Source of the DNA: Gonocerus acuteangulatus
Taxonomy: Eukaryota > Arthropoda > Insecta > Hemiptera > Coreidae
Assembly (NCBI GenBank): GCA_946811695.1
Contig: OX328125.1
Location: forward strand, 100,224,643 to 100,288,642
Reading direction: 5' to 3'
DNA: 64,000 bases
Shown here: positions 1-12,059 of the stretch, piece after piece
How the letters are laid out: each line of letters begins with the position of its first letter
Position numbering within the stretch: position 1 is the stretch's first letter
Program-made: the position numbers and the translations under genes
The notes under the pieces: model-generated
What the model was told of the DNA's origin: nothing
The model's input: only the letters and a program-made list of their open reading frames with translations
The model's database searches: none

Positions 1-599
1 CACATATATTTTGAATTTGTTAATTACAGTAACTAATACTGGGTCCAGGAGGCGGCCATTAATGAACCCCAACCATACATTAACTTCAAAAATGATTATT
101 TTTACCTAAACATTTGTTCTTAAATCGTTCACATACTTCAATAACACAGGGCTGTGATACTTGAATGGAAAGCTGGTTAAATGAGGAAGTTTTTCTGAAA
201 CCCGGAAATTTTAGATCCTGCCCATTGAAGAGTAACCAAAGAAGAAAGAAATATCAAGAAAATGTCAGGAAATTTAGAATAGCTTTGTTTTGGTAAGATA
301 TACATACTTACATTCACACATTTTTACGTTTTCTTCCAACTAGTCTTATAGTAAATTTACTCAGCTTTCGATTGGTTTCACTTTCTTTCTAGTAGAACCA
401 TATGGGACGGAGCTACAACGGCTATTCTTCTAAAAACCACTTTTGTCTCGATAAAACAATGAAACGACGTTTTCTCCCTTATGGGTGAGAATTCGGAAAA
501 TCGTCATAGAACATTTTTTGTTCCCCTAAGGGTCCTCTATCACCTGTCACAATATGACTAGACATTTACAGGACACCCTGTATATGTTATCGGAAAATT
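1..599. other. No recognisable feature
   Basis: AT-rich sequence without a supported ORF, RNA gene or repeat that I can identify. Confidence 0.4.
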
Positions 600-1240
600 G
601 TAGAAGCTAGGCATTCAATAGAATGCCTAAGCGGATTAGGCAAAGTATAGAAAATATTAGTTTTTACAACATATTACAGACATTGCCTAGGCATTGTATA
701 AAATGCCTAGGTATTCTTTATAATGCCTAAGCGGATTAGGCAAAGCATAGAAAGTATTAGTTTTTACAACATATTACACACATTGCCTAGGCATTGTATA
801 AAATGCCTAGGTATTCTATATAATGCCTAAGCGGATTAGGCAAAGCATAGAAAGTATTAGTTTTTACAACATATTACACACATTGCCTAGGCATTGTATA
901 AAATGCCTAGGTATTCTATATAATACCTAAGCGGTTTAGGAAATTTATAGAAAGTATTAGTTTTTACAAAATATTACACACATTGCCTAGGCATTGTATA
1001 AAATGCCTAGGTATTCTATATAATGCCTAAGCGGTTTAGGAAAAGTATAGAAAGTATTAGTTTTTACAACATATTACACACATTGCCTAGGCATTGTATA
1101 AAATGCCTAGGTATTCTATATAATACCTAAGCGGTTTAGGAAATGTATAGAAAGTATTAGTTTTTACAAAATATTACACACATTGCCTAGGCATTGTATA
1201 GAATGCCTAGGTATTCTATAGAATGCCTGTTGCTTTTTTG
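600..1240. repeat. 100-bp minisatellite, about 6 copies, rich in GCCTAGGC palindromes
   Basis: Units begin at 625, 725, 825, 925, 1025 and 1125, an exact 100-bp spacing, and the array decays near 1225. Each unit contains TGCCTAGGCA (a 10-bp palindrome), a second ATGCCTAGG and a GCCTAAGCGGATTAGGC half-palindrome. Units differ by a few substitutions. No stop-free frame persists, so this is non-coding. It shares the GCCTAG core with the adjacent 68-bp array. Confidence 0.93.
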
Positions 1241-1554
1241 GCATTGTATTAAATTAACGAGGTTTTTTGAGTTTACTCTATACACTTTAACCTAGGTAAT
1301 TTGATTAACTTTAAAAATTGGTTAAAAACAAGCTCCTTTCGTACAGCAAACATTTTATTTAAAACAATATATTAAGTGAGATTGTTATTTACATATTTAG
1401 AGCTACTTGTTGGAGCAGGGCTGAGTATTGTCACACTTAGAATTCCATTTCCTTTGCTCTTTAACACATTTACATTTACATGCCCCCGCCGTCCGCCGGT
1501 AGTTACTCCTACAAGCTACAAATCCTGTCTTTCATACTTTGCCTAAAGGACAGT

Positions 1555-2460
1555 AGGCATTCTATAGAATGCCTAGGGAAAGTATGAAATACGCCTTATA
1601 TCATACATTGCCGGCTAGATTAAGGCATTCTATAGAATGCCTAGGGAAAGTATGAGATACGCTTTATTTCATACATTGCCGGCTAGATTAAGGCATTCTA
1701 TAGAATGCCCAGGGAAAGTATGAAATACGCTTTATATCATACATTGCCGGCTAGATTAAGGCATTCTATAGAATGCCTAGGGAAAGTATGAAATACGCCT
1801 TATATCATACATTGCCGGCTAGATTAAGGCATTCTATAGAATGCCTAGGGAAAGTATGAAATACGCTTTATATCATACATTGCCGGCTAGATTAAGGCAT
1901 TCTATAGAATGCCTAGGGAAAGTATGAAATACGCTTTATATCATACATTGCCGGCTAGATTAAGGCATTCTATAGAATGCCTAGGGAAAGTATGAAATAC
2001 GCTTTATATCATACATTGCCGGCTAGATTAAGGCATTCTATAGAATGCCTAGGGAAAGTATGAAATACGCTTTATATCATAAATTGCCGGCTAGATTAAG
2101 GCATTCTATAGAATGCCTAGGGAAAGTATGAAATACGCTTTATATCATACATTGCCGGCTAGATTAAGGCATTCTATAGAATGCCTAGGGAAAGTATGAA
2201 ATACGCTTTATATCATACATTGCCGGCTATATTAAGGCATTCTATAGAATGCCTAGGGAAAGTATGAAATACGCTTTATATCATACATTGCCGGCTAGAT
2301 TAAGGCATTCTATAGAATGCCTAGGGAAAGTATGAAATACGCTTTATATCATACATTGCCGGCTAGATTAAGGCATTCTATAGAATGCCTAGGGAAAGTA
2401 TGAAATACGCTTTAAATCATACATTGCCGGCTAGATTAAGGCTTCTATATAATGCCTGAT
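1555..2460. repeat. 68-bp minisatellite, 13 copies, each with an 18-bp perfect palindrome
   Basis: Unit starts at 1555, 1623, 1691 and every 68 bp to 2439. Every unit carries GGCATTCTATAGAATGCC, which is its own reverse complement, then a 50-bp linker with CATTGCCGGCTAG. Units are nearly identical, so amplification or homogenisation is recent. Flanks repeat 'atactttgcc' on both sides (about 1536 and 2465), which suggests the array sits within one larger element. Confidence 0.94.
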
Positions 2461-2879
2461 TTTATACTTTGCCAGTAACATATACAAATAATGACAACGA
2501 TATGTTTTATTCGAGATGCAGATATTTAGTCGTTGAGATGATAAAATTACTTTTGTGCTAGAGAGTTTTTTTTTAACCCTCGGGAACGCGCGGTAGATAC
2601 CAAAGTTCCACGTCTCAATGGAATCTGCTTTGATAGGATAGAATGGGGCAGTTCTAGCTGTTTGTTTTCTTGTCCCTGACACCTCAGTTTTTTCGTGCTG
2701 CACGTCAGATGAAGGTAAGTCTGTTTTTTTGCCCAATTTTGCTTCGTGGATACATCGCGAATCCTAATGTAATTATTCTTATTTATGTTTTATTTTTAAA
2801 TTTATCAACCAATTGTGCTCTATTTGCTTGTTAATAAGTTAATTTTTCATGGATGTTTTTTGGAGTAGCATCGGTTGGT

Positions 2880-2970
2880 GCAGCGCCTACATCGGCTCAC
2901 AGTGAGGAATATATGCTATTCGCCATAGAGGCGGAGCATTAACAAAGATAAATAAAATAATAAGTTTATT
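2880..2970 (+). mobile_element. 3' terminus of a non-LTR retrotransposon (same family as 12425-12500)
   Basis: The segment from GGCTCACAGTGAGG to GGAGCATTAACAAA, ending in AAATAAAATAATAA, matches the end of the LINE at 12.4 kb almost base for base. The A-rich simple tail is typical of a target-primed 3' end. The upstream part is 5' truncated or unrecognised. Confidence 0.6.
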
Positions 2971-3510
2971 AAGGCTTTACTATTTCTGAAATGTAAAATA
3001 TAGTATTATCACTCATATATCGCGCGTCTCCGTATTCCTTTGTGCTCATGTGACCAATGTTTTATTTTTTACGGCAACGATATTTCAACAATGCCTTATA
3101 ATAAGAGCCTAATATTATTGAGCCAGATTTACTGGATAATGTCATTGTGATATATTTTCACTAAAAAATGTTTTTTTTTTTGCCTTAAAAACACTTGATG
3201 ACCCCGTTCGATATATTTCGGGTATAGAAGCCATTTCGATTTTCCTGTAAACGAGTTAACTCGGGCGCTGGCAACTTTACGGATATTTAATACATAGCCC
3301 GTAATATTTTTACTTTATCTCTGATTAATAATTATTAATTAGACTACCGTTGTTTATAACGTCTGTCTAAAGTGTTTTTTTTTCTTCATTGAACCAAGAT
3401 TTGATGCTTTATGATTTTTTATTCGACCATAATAAATATCATGTTTTTTTTCCACTAATAAATTTTATTTTCGAGCCTTCTAAATATACACCCATTGTTC
3501 TATATCTAGA
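2971..3510. other. AT-rich stretch without recognised features
   Basis: Contains only short homopolymers. No supported ORF or dispersed family was identified. Confidence 0.35.
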
Positions 3511-4095
3511 AAAAAAGTCCGTCACGCAGGAGCTGCATAACTAAGCACTTTCCTCAGAATTGGGCAGTTTCGAGTGTATTCCTGAATAATTTGATTGAAA
3601 TAACCTAGATAGATAAATAAAATAAGAACATAAATAGTTCTGCTCTTTTGAATTTATTATGAGCACATGTTTCAATTATTAATTTTGCAATTAATTTCCT
3701 TCCAGAGATTTGTGTATGTGGGGTACTACACTAAGTAATATATACACAACGCTTCACATTTTCATCTACTGTTCTTGATGAATAAAATATAATAAAAATT
3801 ACGACTGGTATTGGCAAATAATTACTTTGGCTCCCCCCCCCCCCCTCCTAATGAACCAATTTAGTTTATGTTTACAACACATTTTTCTCTTCAGTTGGCC
3901 ACAACAAATACCGAGTTTCGTTGAAATATAACAGAAATTACGACTGTTATTGGCAAATAACTACTTTGGCTCCGGAGAAATCCCCCCCCCCTCCAGATGG
4001 ACTGATTTTGTTAGTTAAAGAACTCGATTAATCGTTTGATGGGGGAATACCAAGTTTTGTAGCGAAAAACAAAAACTCTGGCCTGTATCGTGTTA

Positions 4096-4099
<4 letters not shown>

Positions 4100-4145
<46 letters not shown>
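4100..4145. repeat. (AT)n microsatellite
   Basis: Uninterrupted TA repeat directly after GTGTTAACGG, at the same position within family B as the tracts at 13481 and 39149. Confidence 0.97.
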
Positions 4146-4148
<3 letters not shown>

Positions 4149-4629
4149 TCGTAGCTGGGATAGTATTTTTAGATGGAACGGCATTTTTCTCCAGCGGTGG
4201 TACTCCTCACTTCTTCCCGGAATATTTCGATGGATTCATCTCCATTTTCTTCAGCCAGGTACTTGTTTCTTCCTCGGTGGTAGCCAAGGGAATGACATTT
4301 TTCTCGATCTGGGCTCCTTTTCTCCCCTCTAGCCACAGTATCGGCGGACGAATGGTGTTGAAGCTCCCTGGTGTAGTTGGTATTCTGTCCGTTGGCAGCG
4401 CTGATGGTATTGCGTTTTTTTTTTTTTTTTTTTCTCCTCCTGCTTCTATTTTCCTCGCCGTAAGGTTTTATATGTTTGATGTTATTTTTCGCCGCTGGGA
4501 TAGTATTTTTAGATGGAACGGCATTTTTCTCCAGCGGTGGTACTCCTCCTCACTTCTTCCCGGAATATTTCGATGGATTCATCTCCATCTTCTTCAGCCA
4601 GGTACTCTTGTTTCTTCCTCGGTGGTAGC

Positions 4630-4632
<3 letters not shown>
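4146..4632 (+). repeat. Dispersed family D, two tandem partial copies
   Basis: Two direct copies (about 4146-4300 and 4462-4632) share GGAACGGCATTTTTCTCC and a following 120 bp. A third copy lies inverted at 5724-5942. All three are bordered by (AT)n tracts. Frames across it are open by chance or reflect an unidentified coding remnant; I cannot assign a function. Confidence 0.7.

Positions 4633-4684
<52 letters not shown>
4633..4684. repeat. (AT)n microsatellite
   Basis: Pure AT tract between family D and the right part of family B. Confidence 0.97.
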
Positions 4685-4687
<3 letters not shown>

Positions 4688-4810
4688 AACTGGGGTCATT
4701 TTTGGTGTCTACTAGGTAGGATCGATAAATATTCGAAGAAATTTAAAAAAAAATCCCTCATGAGTGCAACCTCAATAGTTACTTTCCTTCGGAGGAAAGT
4801 GCTAAAAGGA

Positions 4811-5942
<1,132 letters not shown>

Positions 5943-6343
5943 TATATATATATATAAATCACATGTCTGTCTGTTTATCTGTTTGTTCCTGATACAAATC
6001 CACACCGTTTGACCGATTATGACCAAATTTGGAATACTGGTAGGTCTTGATACGGGAAGTCTCGTAGGCTGTCATAAACGTCTACTCTGTATGTTTGTTC
6101 CTTATACATTCCCACAACCTTCGTCCGATTTTGACCAAACTTGGCACACTTTAGGTCATGACACGGATAGAGTCATAGACTAGGTTAAAATCGTCTATGG
6201 TTCACAGTCCGGTGATCACGAGTTCGACACAATGAACCCAAATAGTTACAGATTTGCGATATTAGATTTTAATATTAATTATTTGGTTTCTAATTTATTT
6301 TTGTTTTTATAGATGCAGAAAGTAGGTGTAGCATAGTACTGCA

Positions 6344-6344
<1 letters not shown>
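5943..6344 (+). mobile_element. Helitron-like fragment (same family as 32792-37135)
   Basis: Begins with TA repeats then AAATCACATGTCTGTCTG and 'gtttgttcctgatacaaatccacaccgtttgaccg' in two tandem diverged copies, matching the left end at 32.8 kb. It ends with GTAGGTGTAGCATAGTAC, matching the tandem 3' termini at 37.0-37.13 kb, but the terminal CTAG is lost into the following (AT)n tract. No ORF. Confidence 0.5.

Positions 6345-6398
<54 letters not shown>
6345..6398. repeat. (AT)n microsatellite, insertion site of the Tc1-like element
   Basis: AT tract whose last TA (6397-6398) serves as the left TA target duplication of the following element. Confidence 0.95.
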
Positions 6399-6401
<3 letters not shown>

Positions 6402-6669
6402 TTAGTAAAAAAAGTCTACATACACTTATGATTATTTTGTTTTAATCAAAAAAGAGGGCTAAAAGCGAAAGAGAAATAAAACATGAAACAATTTATTTAT
6501 TTTTTCCTTTTAAATATAAGCTCTTTTGATGAATTTGGTAAATTTAAAAAAAATTTATAACGCTAATAAAAAATAATATAGAAAAAGTAACAATAAATTT
6601 CGCAAAAAAAGTCTGCATACGCGGCAAATAATATAATAATTATCAATACAAATATTTAACAAAAATTAT

Positions 6670-6984
6670 CTAATGATTAGTGGGACCTCCCTTATTTGTT
6701 ATTACCTCACTCAGACGACTGTTCATTGTGCTAACTAGTTTTCTTGTAAAATTTGGATCGGTTTTCAGCCATTCCTCCTTAAGGGCCTCTGAGAGTTGAT
6801 GTTTATTTTTTATTTTGTGATGCCTCAGCCTCCTTTTAAGATCCTGCCAGAGGTGCTCTATGGTGTTAAGGTCAGGCCATTGTGGTGGTCTTCTTAACTG
6901 ACGTGAAGTATTGTACAGCAACCATTCTTCGACCCTTCTGTCACAATGTTTAGGATCGTTGTTTTGTTGAAAAATAAAATTCAA
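6670..6984 (-). pseudogene. Tc1-like transposase C-terminal fragment, left arm
   Basis: A 104-residue frame containing FQQNNDPKHC and, downstream, PPQWPDLNTIEHLWQDLK. These align with the second Asp block (usually QQDNDPKH) and the Glu block (NPIEHLW) of Tc1 DDE transposases. The catalytic Asp position in QQDN reads Asn here, so the active site is broken. It ends with its own stop after NKGGPTNH. This arm keeps the single, unamplified arrangement and serves as the reference for the expanded right arm. Confidence 0.9.
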
Positions 6985-7065
6985 TCCTAGGCCTAACTTG
7001 GTGGTACTGGGTCCTCAAACGATACATAATTTATTGAAAAATAATAATCTCGAATCTCGAAGGTC

Positions 7066-7394
7066 TCGCAAGAAGCCGCGTATAAGCAAAGTTAACCGAG
7101 CAAAGTGGTTGGCATTTGCGAAAAGTTACCTTGATAAGCCTACCAGTTTTTGCGACAGAGTGTTTTTCACGGATTAATCCAAATTTAATATTTACGGTGC
7201 TGATAGCAATGTTAAAGTGTGGAGGAGAAAAAACGAGGCCATGAAATTGAAAAACCTACGCCCGACAGTTAAGCACGAAGGAGGTGGGATCATGGTTTGG
7301 GGCTCTATGGCTTCAGCTGGAGTAGAAAACTTGAACATCATCGAGGGAATAATGGGCCAATATGTATAACTAGATGTCCTAAAAGAAAATCTGT
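7066..7394 (+). pseudogene. Tc1-like transposase middle segment with stop codons
   Basis: The plus-strand reading gives RVFFTD-stop-SKFNIYG, then VKVWRRKNEA, IMVWGSMA and LNIIEGIM, matching the first catalytic Asp block (FTDES) and the following core of Tc1 transposases. The Glu codon after the first Asp has become TAA, and another stop follows QYV. It leads in frame into the amplified block after a further TGA near 7393. The family is clear; the copy is dead. Confidence 0.88.
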
Positions 7395-7423
7395 GACCCA
7401 GTACCACCAAGTTAGGCCTAGGA

Positions 7424-8422
7424 TTGAATTTTATTTTTCAACAAAACAACGATCCTAAACATTGTGACAGAAGGGTCGAAGAATGGTTGCTGTACAATAC
7501 TTCACGTCAGTTAAGAACACCACCACAATGGCCTGACCTTAACACCATAGAGCACCTCTGGCAGGATCCTAAACATTGTGCCAGAAGGTTCGAAGAATGG
7601 TTGCTGTACAATGCTTCAAGTCAGTTTAGAACACCACCACAATGGCCTGACCTTAACACCATAGAGCACCTCTGGCAGGATCCTAAACATTGTGCCAGAA
7701 GGTTCGAAGAATGGTTGCTGTACAATGCTTCAAGTCTGTTAAGAACACCACCACAATGGCCTGACCTTAACACCATAGAGCACCTCTGGCAGGATCCTAA
7801 ACATTGTGCCAGAAGGTTCGAAGAATGGTTGCTGTACAATGCTTCAAGTCAGTTTAGAACACCACCACAATGGCCTGACCTTAACACCATAGAGCACCTC
7901 TGGCAGGATCCTAAACATTGTGCCAGAAGGTTCGAAGAATGGTTGCTGTACAATGCTTCAAGTCAGTTAAGAACACCACCACAATGGCCTGACCTTAACA
8001 CCATAGAGCACCTCTGGCAGGATCCTAAACATTGTGCCAGAAGGTTCGAAGAATGGTTGCTGTACAATGCTTCAAGTCAGTTTAGAACACCACCACAATG
8101 GCCTGACCTTAACACCATAGAGCACCACTGGCAGGATCCTAAACATTGTGCCAGAAGGTTCGAAGAATGGTTGCTGTACAATGCTTCAAGTCAGTTAAGA
8201 ACACCACCACAATGGCCTGACCTTAACACCATAGAGCACCTCTGGCAGGATCTTAAAAGGAGGCTGAGGCATCACAAAATAAAAAATAAACATCAACTCT
8301 CAGAGGCCCTTAAGGAGGAATGGCTGAAAACCGATCCAAATTTTACAAGAAAACTAGTTAGCACAATGAACAGTCGTCTGAGTGAGGTAATAACAAATAA
8401 GGGAGGTCCCACTAATCATTAG
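7424..8422 (+). pseudogene. Tc1-like transposase C-terminus with seven in-frame 38-residue repeats
   Basis: A 332-residue frame. Seven 114-bp units (starts 7450, 7564, 7678, 7792, 7906, 8020, 8134) each encode from DPKHC to NTIEHLWQ, so the catalytic Glu block recurs seven times without a frame break. The tail then continues normally (DLKRRL to NKGGPTNH). The first unit has the ancestral DPKHCDRRV, the others DPKHCARRF. Units 2-7 mostly alternate SQFR and S(Q/L)LR, implying growth by a two-unit block. The second catalytic Asp is Asn (QQNN). No start or HTH domain is present, so this is not expected to be a functional enzyme. Confidence 0.9.
7450..8247 (+). repeat. 114-bp tandem array inside the transposase, 7 copies
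   Basis: Exact 114-bp spacing. The junction GGATCCTAAA between units corresponds to CAGGATCTTAAA in the single-copy arm and CGATCCTAAAC at the unit start, so the array could have formed by recombination at a shared GATCYTAAA. Confidence 0.95.
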
Positions 8423-8693
8423 ATAATTTTTGTTAAATATTTGTATTGATAATTATTATATTATTTGCCGCGTATGCAGACTTTTTTTGCAAAATTTATT
8501 GTTACTTTTTCTATATTATTTTGTATTGGAGTTATAAAATTTTTAAAATGTACCAAATTCATCAAAAGAGCTTATATTTAAAAGGAAACAATAAATAAAT
8601 TGTTTCATGGTTTTTCCTCTTTCGCTTTTAGCCCTCTTTTTTGATTAAAACAAAATAATCATAAGTGTATGTAGACTTTTTTTACTAACTGTA

Positions 8694-9398
8694 TATATAT
8701 ATGAAATTCATTTAAATTAACTTTGAAAAGCAACAGAGCAACAAAAAATTCATAAAGTCCTCTTCGAAACACCTGATAAATAACTAGCTGATGATGTATC
8801 AATCGTTGACGAGTATATGAATTCATTTTTAGGGAAACAGAAATTTAATACTCACTAACTGACTCCGGATAAAAACAATATTCATTAACGCATCGGTCAA
8901 AGTATACGAATGAAAAACATTATTATTCAAGAAAAAAATCTGTTTCTGATCGTCTGGAATCATCTACCAAGTCTATAACGTTCATAGATTGGCCCGATAA
9001 ATTGCTCACAAGGTCTGATGTAACCAATATATTGGAGAGGTATTTATCGGTGATGAAACCACATTCATAAAGGAATACAAATATTTTATAAAACATAAAA
9101 GTAGGTTTGTTAATAAAAATACGGACGTAAAACATTTATATGAAATAGTTTCAATTTATTGGTAGGGGAAAAATAAAATAAAATATAACAAACATGATAA
9201 GCAGATGTCACCAATCAATTTCGTTTATAGGGTCTGCACGTACTCTGTAAATCGGCATAATCATATTTCTAAATCCATAAATATCCGGTTGATACACTTT
9301 CCTACCACATTGGAACATTTAGACTAGACTCAGCCGTCGCCGGAGGAAGGTCAGATCCATGTGCCGCTTATAATTTTCAATGATTCGTCCAGGAGTAG
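8694..9398. other. No recognised feature
   Basis: AT-rich. A short minus-strand open frame (8923-9135) has no recognisable motif and is not supported. Confidence 0.35.
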
Positions 9399-9665
9399 AT
9401 ATCGTCGAGACAAATGCAAACTACCTATCGAATGTAAAAAAAAAAACGCATTTTTCATTTTGAATCTTTACTGATTGCTGTTGGACTGATGTACGGAAAT
9501 CTCTGGAATCTAAGTTCATTCAGTGAATAGAAAAGGTAACCACTGCCAAAAAGTCGAATCTGCCCACTATTTGACTATCCAAAAACAAAGTAATGATTAA
9601 AAGTTTTTTTACTCTTGAAAGTGTTGATTTTTACGTTCAATACTTTGCATTTGTATCCACGAAGA
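9399..9665. mobile_element. TIR MITE, diverged copy (family of 23562-23819 and 58845-59091)
   Basis: Left end ATATCGTCGAGACAAATGC. The right end is an imperfect inverse (GCATTTGTATCCACGAA). The body is diverged from the other two copies but similar in length. Non-coding. Confidence 0.6.
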
Positions 9666-10079
9666 GCTAGTATAAACGGGTTGGAGCAGAATTATTCTTG
9701 TTTTTGGTAATTGGTATTCCAGCGATTTTACGTGATTTGAATGATATCAAAAATCAAAATGTATATGATATTTCAGGCTTTGCCAGGCTTTTCATCTTCC
9801 GAGGCATGAGTGTTTCCATGTGTATTCATATGACACGGTACCCATAAGAATTGCTTGTCCTCATTTAGTTTATGGATGAAATTATGAGATTTCTTATGTT
9901 TATACTGAGCAGGTTACTGAGGGTACCTGAACAAATTTCTTATTTGCATGGAATTGGTTCTGCTGGTAATGTGATATTGTTTCTGTAAAATGACTTATTT
10001 TTGGCATGATATTGTTCAAGCATTAGAATCATCACGGCTTAAGCCTTGGTAGTAATTTGATACCAATTTGAACCGGCGT

Positions 10080-10520
10080 CAATCCCTCTCTTCTGAACAC
10101 TCCCCCACCCCAGCTCTCAGCCTCCAATACGACTGACTATTCCTTCCACGGCTGATCCTCCTCCCCTGGTCCGAAGTCCTATTTAAGTCCGGGGCCTCAA
10201 TCAGCTGTACGGTCCCTCCCCTTGTATCCTTTCTCACCGTAGATTTAGTATTTTAGACTAAGTAGGCTTAAGTCCCCCAATTGTACATACATCCTCCTTC
10301 TAGTACGTAGAATAAGGTGTAGCTCCAGCTTCAGGTTCCAATCCGTTGGGCCTAGAGCTCTTTATGTAATTAAAATAAATTTGGGAGGGTAGGAAAAAAA
10401 CCTCAATCAGCTGCTGCGTGATCTCCGAAGTCTGCACACCTCCTTCGAATCATAACCTGCCCTTCTACGTCTCTCCATTTTCCTTCTCGATCCCGTTACC
10501 TTACTCACCCTCTTGGCACC
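10080..10520 (+). other. GC- and pyrimidine-rich block, possible LTR fragment
   Basis: Base composition differs sharply from the AT-rich surroundings. A TATTTAAG TATA-like box at about 10181, a downstream transcribed-looking segment and an AAATAAATTT poly(A)-like site near 10375 are in the order expected of an LTR. I found no second LTR, terminal TG/CA with TSD, or internal coding region, so the assignment is weak. Confidence 0.25.
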
Positions 10521-10538
10521 CTCCATGAATTCGAAAGG

Positions 10539-11920
10539 TTTTGGATTTATACAGCATCACCTTCACTTTTGGATTTATACAGCATCACCTTCACTTTTGG
10601 ATTTATACAGCATCACCTTCACTTTTGGATTTATACAGCATCACCTTCACTTTTGGATTTACACAGCATCACCTTCACTTTTGGATTTATACAGCATCAC
10701 CTTCACTTTTAGATTTATACAGCATCACCTTCACTTTTGGATTTATAAAGCATCACCTTCACTTTTGCATTTATACAGCATCACCTTCATTTTTGGATTT
10801 ATACAGCATCACCTTCACTTTTGGATTTATATAGCATCACCTTCACTTTTGGATTTATACAGCATCACCTTCACTTCTGGATTTATATAACATCACCTTC
10901 ACTTTTGCATTTATACAGCATCACCTTCACTTTTGGATTTATACAGCATCACCTTCACTTTTGGATTTATACAGCATCACCTTCACTTTTGGATTTATAC
11001 AGCATCACCTTCACTTTTGGATTTATACAGCATCACCTTCACTTTTGTATTTATACAGCATCACCTTAACTTTTGGATTTATACAGCATCACCTTCACTT
11101 TTGGATTTATATAGCATCACCTTCACTTTTGCATTTATACAGCATCACCTTCACTTTTGGATTTATACAGCATCACCTTCACTTTTGAATTTATACAGCA
11201 TCACCTTCACTTTTGGATTTATACAGCATCACCTTCACTTTTGGATTTATACAGCATCACCTTCACTTTTGGATTTATACAGCATCACCTTTATTTTTGG
11301 ATTTATACAGCATCACCTTCACTTTTGGATTTATATAGCATCACCTTCACTTTTGGATTTATACAGCATCACCTTCACTTTTGGATTTATATAGCATCAC
11401 CTTCACTTTTGGATTTATACAGCATCACCTTCACTTTTGGATTTATATAGCATCACCTTCACTTTTGCATTTATACTGCATCACCTTGACTTTTGGATTT
11501 ATACAGCATCACCTTCACTTTTGGATTTATACAGCATCACCTTCACTTTTGGATTTATATAGCATCACCTTCACTTTTGCATTTATACAGCATCACCTTC
11601 ACTTTTGGATTTATACAGCATCACCTTCACTTTTGCATTTATACAGCATCACCTTCACTTTTGGATTTATACAGCATCACCTTCACTTTTGGATTTATAT
11701 AGCATCACCTTCACTTTTGCATTTATACAGCACCACCTTCACTTTTGGATTTATACAGCATCACCTTCACTTTTGGATTTATACAGCATCACCTTCACTT
11801 TTGGATTTATACAGCATCACCTTCACTTTTGGATTTATGCAGCATCACCTTCACTTTTGGATTTATACTGCATCACCTTCACTTTTGGATTTATACAGCA
11901 TCACCTTCACTTTTGCATTT
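10539..11920. repeat. 28-bp minisatellite, about 49 copies
   Basis: Unit TTTTGGATTTATACAGCATC plus ACCTTCAC, in perfect 28-bp register for 1.38 kb. Because 28 is not a multiple of 3 and the unit has no stop on the plus strand, all three plus frames stay open for long distances with an 84-bp coding period. Two unit variants (TATATAGC, and TTTTGCAT) recur as an adjacent pair near 11110, 11445, 11560 and 11700, a sign of multi-unit amplification. No start context or flanking coding sequence supports a protein. Confidence 0.96.
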
Positions 11921-12059
11921 GTTTGCTAATTTGTTTATCGAACCAATTTATTGAACATTTATTCCTAGCCTTGGTTCACAGAGGTCTTATGTAAGGCTCT
12001 TCTGTTTTACGAATTAGTAGTAGTTTGAGCATTTAGTAACTGCCGTCTCTAGTGTCAAT

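Larger units (their letters stand above)
3511..4810 (+). repeat. Dispersed repeat family B, copy 1, interrupted by family D and AT microsatellites
   Basis: Starts with AAGTCCGTCACGCAGGAGC, as do the copies at 12612 and 38221. It continues with C-tract modules ('gaccgattta...accgagtttcgttgaaat') and ends at GTGTTAACGG followed by (AT)n. After family D and a second (AT)n tract, the family B right part resumes at 4685 with TTTTAACTGGGGTC and runs to GGAAAGTGCTAAAA near 4810. No coding capacity was seen; the class is unknown. Confidence 0.65.
6399..8691. mobile_element. Rearranged palindromic Tc1-like transposon
   Basis: Both ends carry CAGTTAGTAAAAAAAGTC in inverted orientation, flanked by TA on each side, as expected for Tc1/mariner insertion. 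The inverted similarity is not limited to short TIRs. It extends about 615 bp inward (6399-7013 against 7395-8691) and includes the 3' end of the transposase gene on both arms. The 5' part of the transposase gene, with its helix-turn-helix, is gone, replaced by the inverted 3' arm. The centre (7014-7394) holds the middle of the transposase. The right arm is lengthened by tandem amplification. This copy cannot encode a working transposase. Confidence 0.92.

Noticed and set aside
600..2460. CRISPR-like arrays
   Set aside because: Repeats are contiguous with no variable spacers; the DNA is eukaryotic. The same holds for the 31-, 53- and 114-bp arrays.
7424..8422. 332-residue ORF as a functional transposase or repeat protein gene
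   Set aside because: No HTH domain, no start in context, catalytic Asp changed and stops just upstream. Annotated as pseudogene with amplified core.
10513..11994. Several 70-180 residue plus-strand ORFs
   Set aside because: All are frames of one 28-bp minisatellite with no flanking coding sequence or start context.
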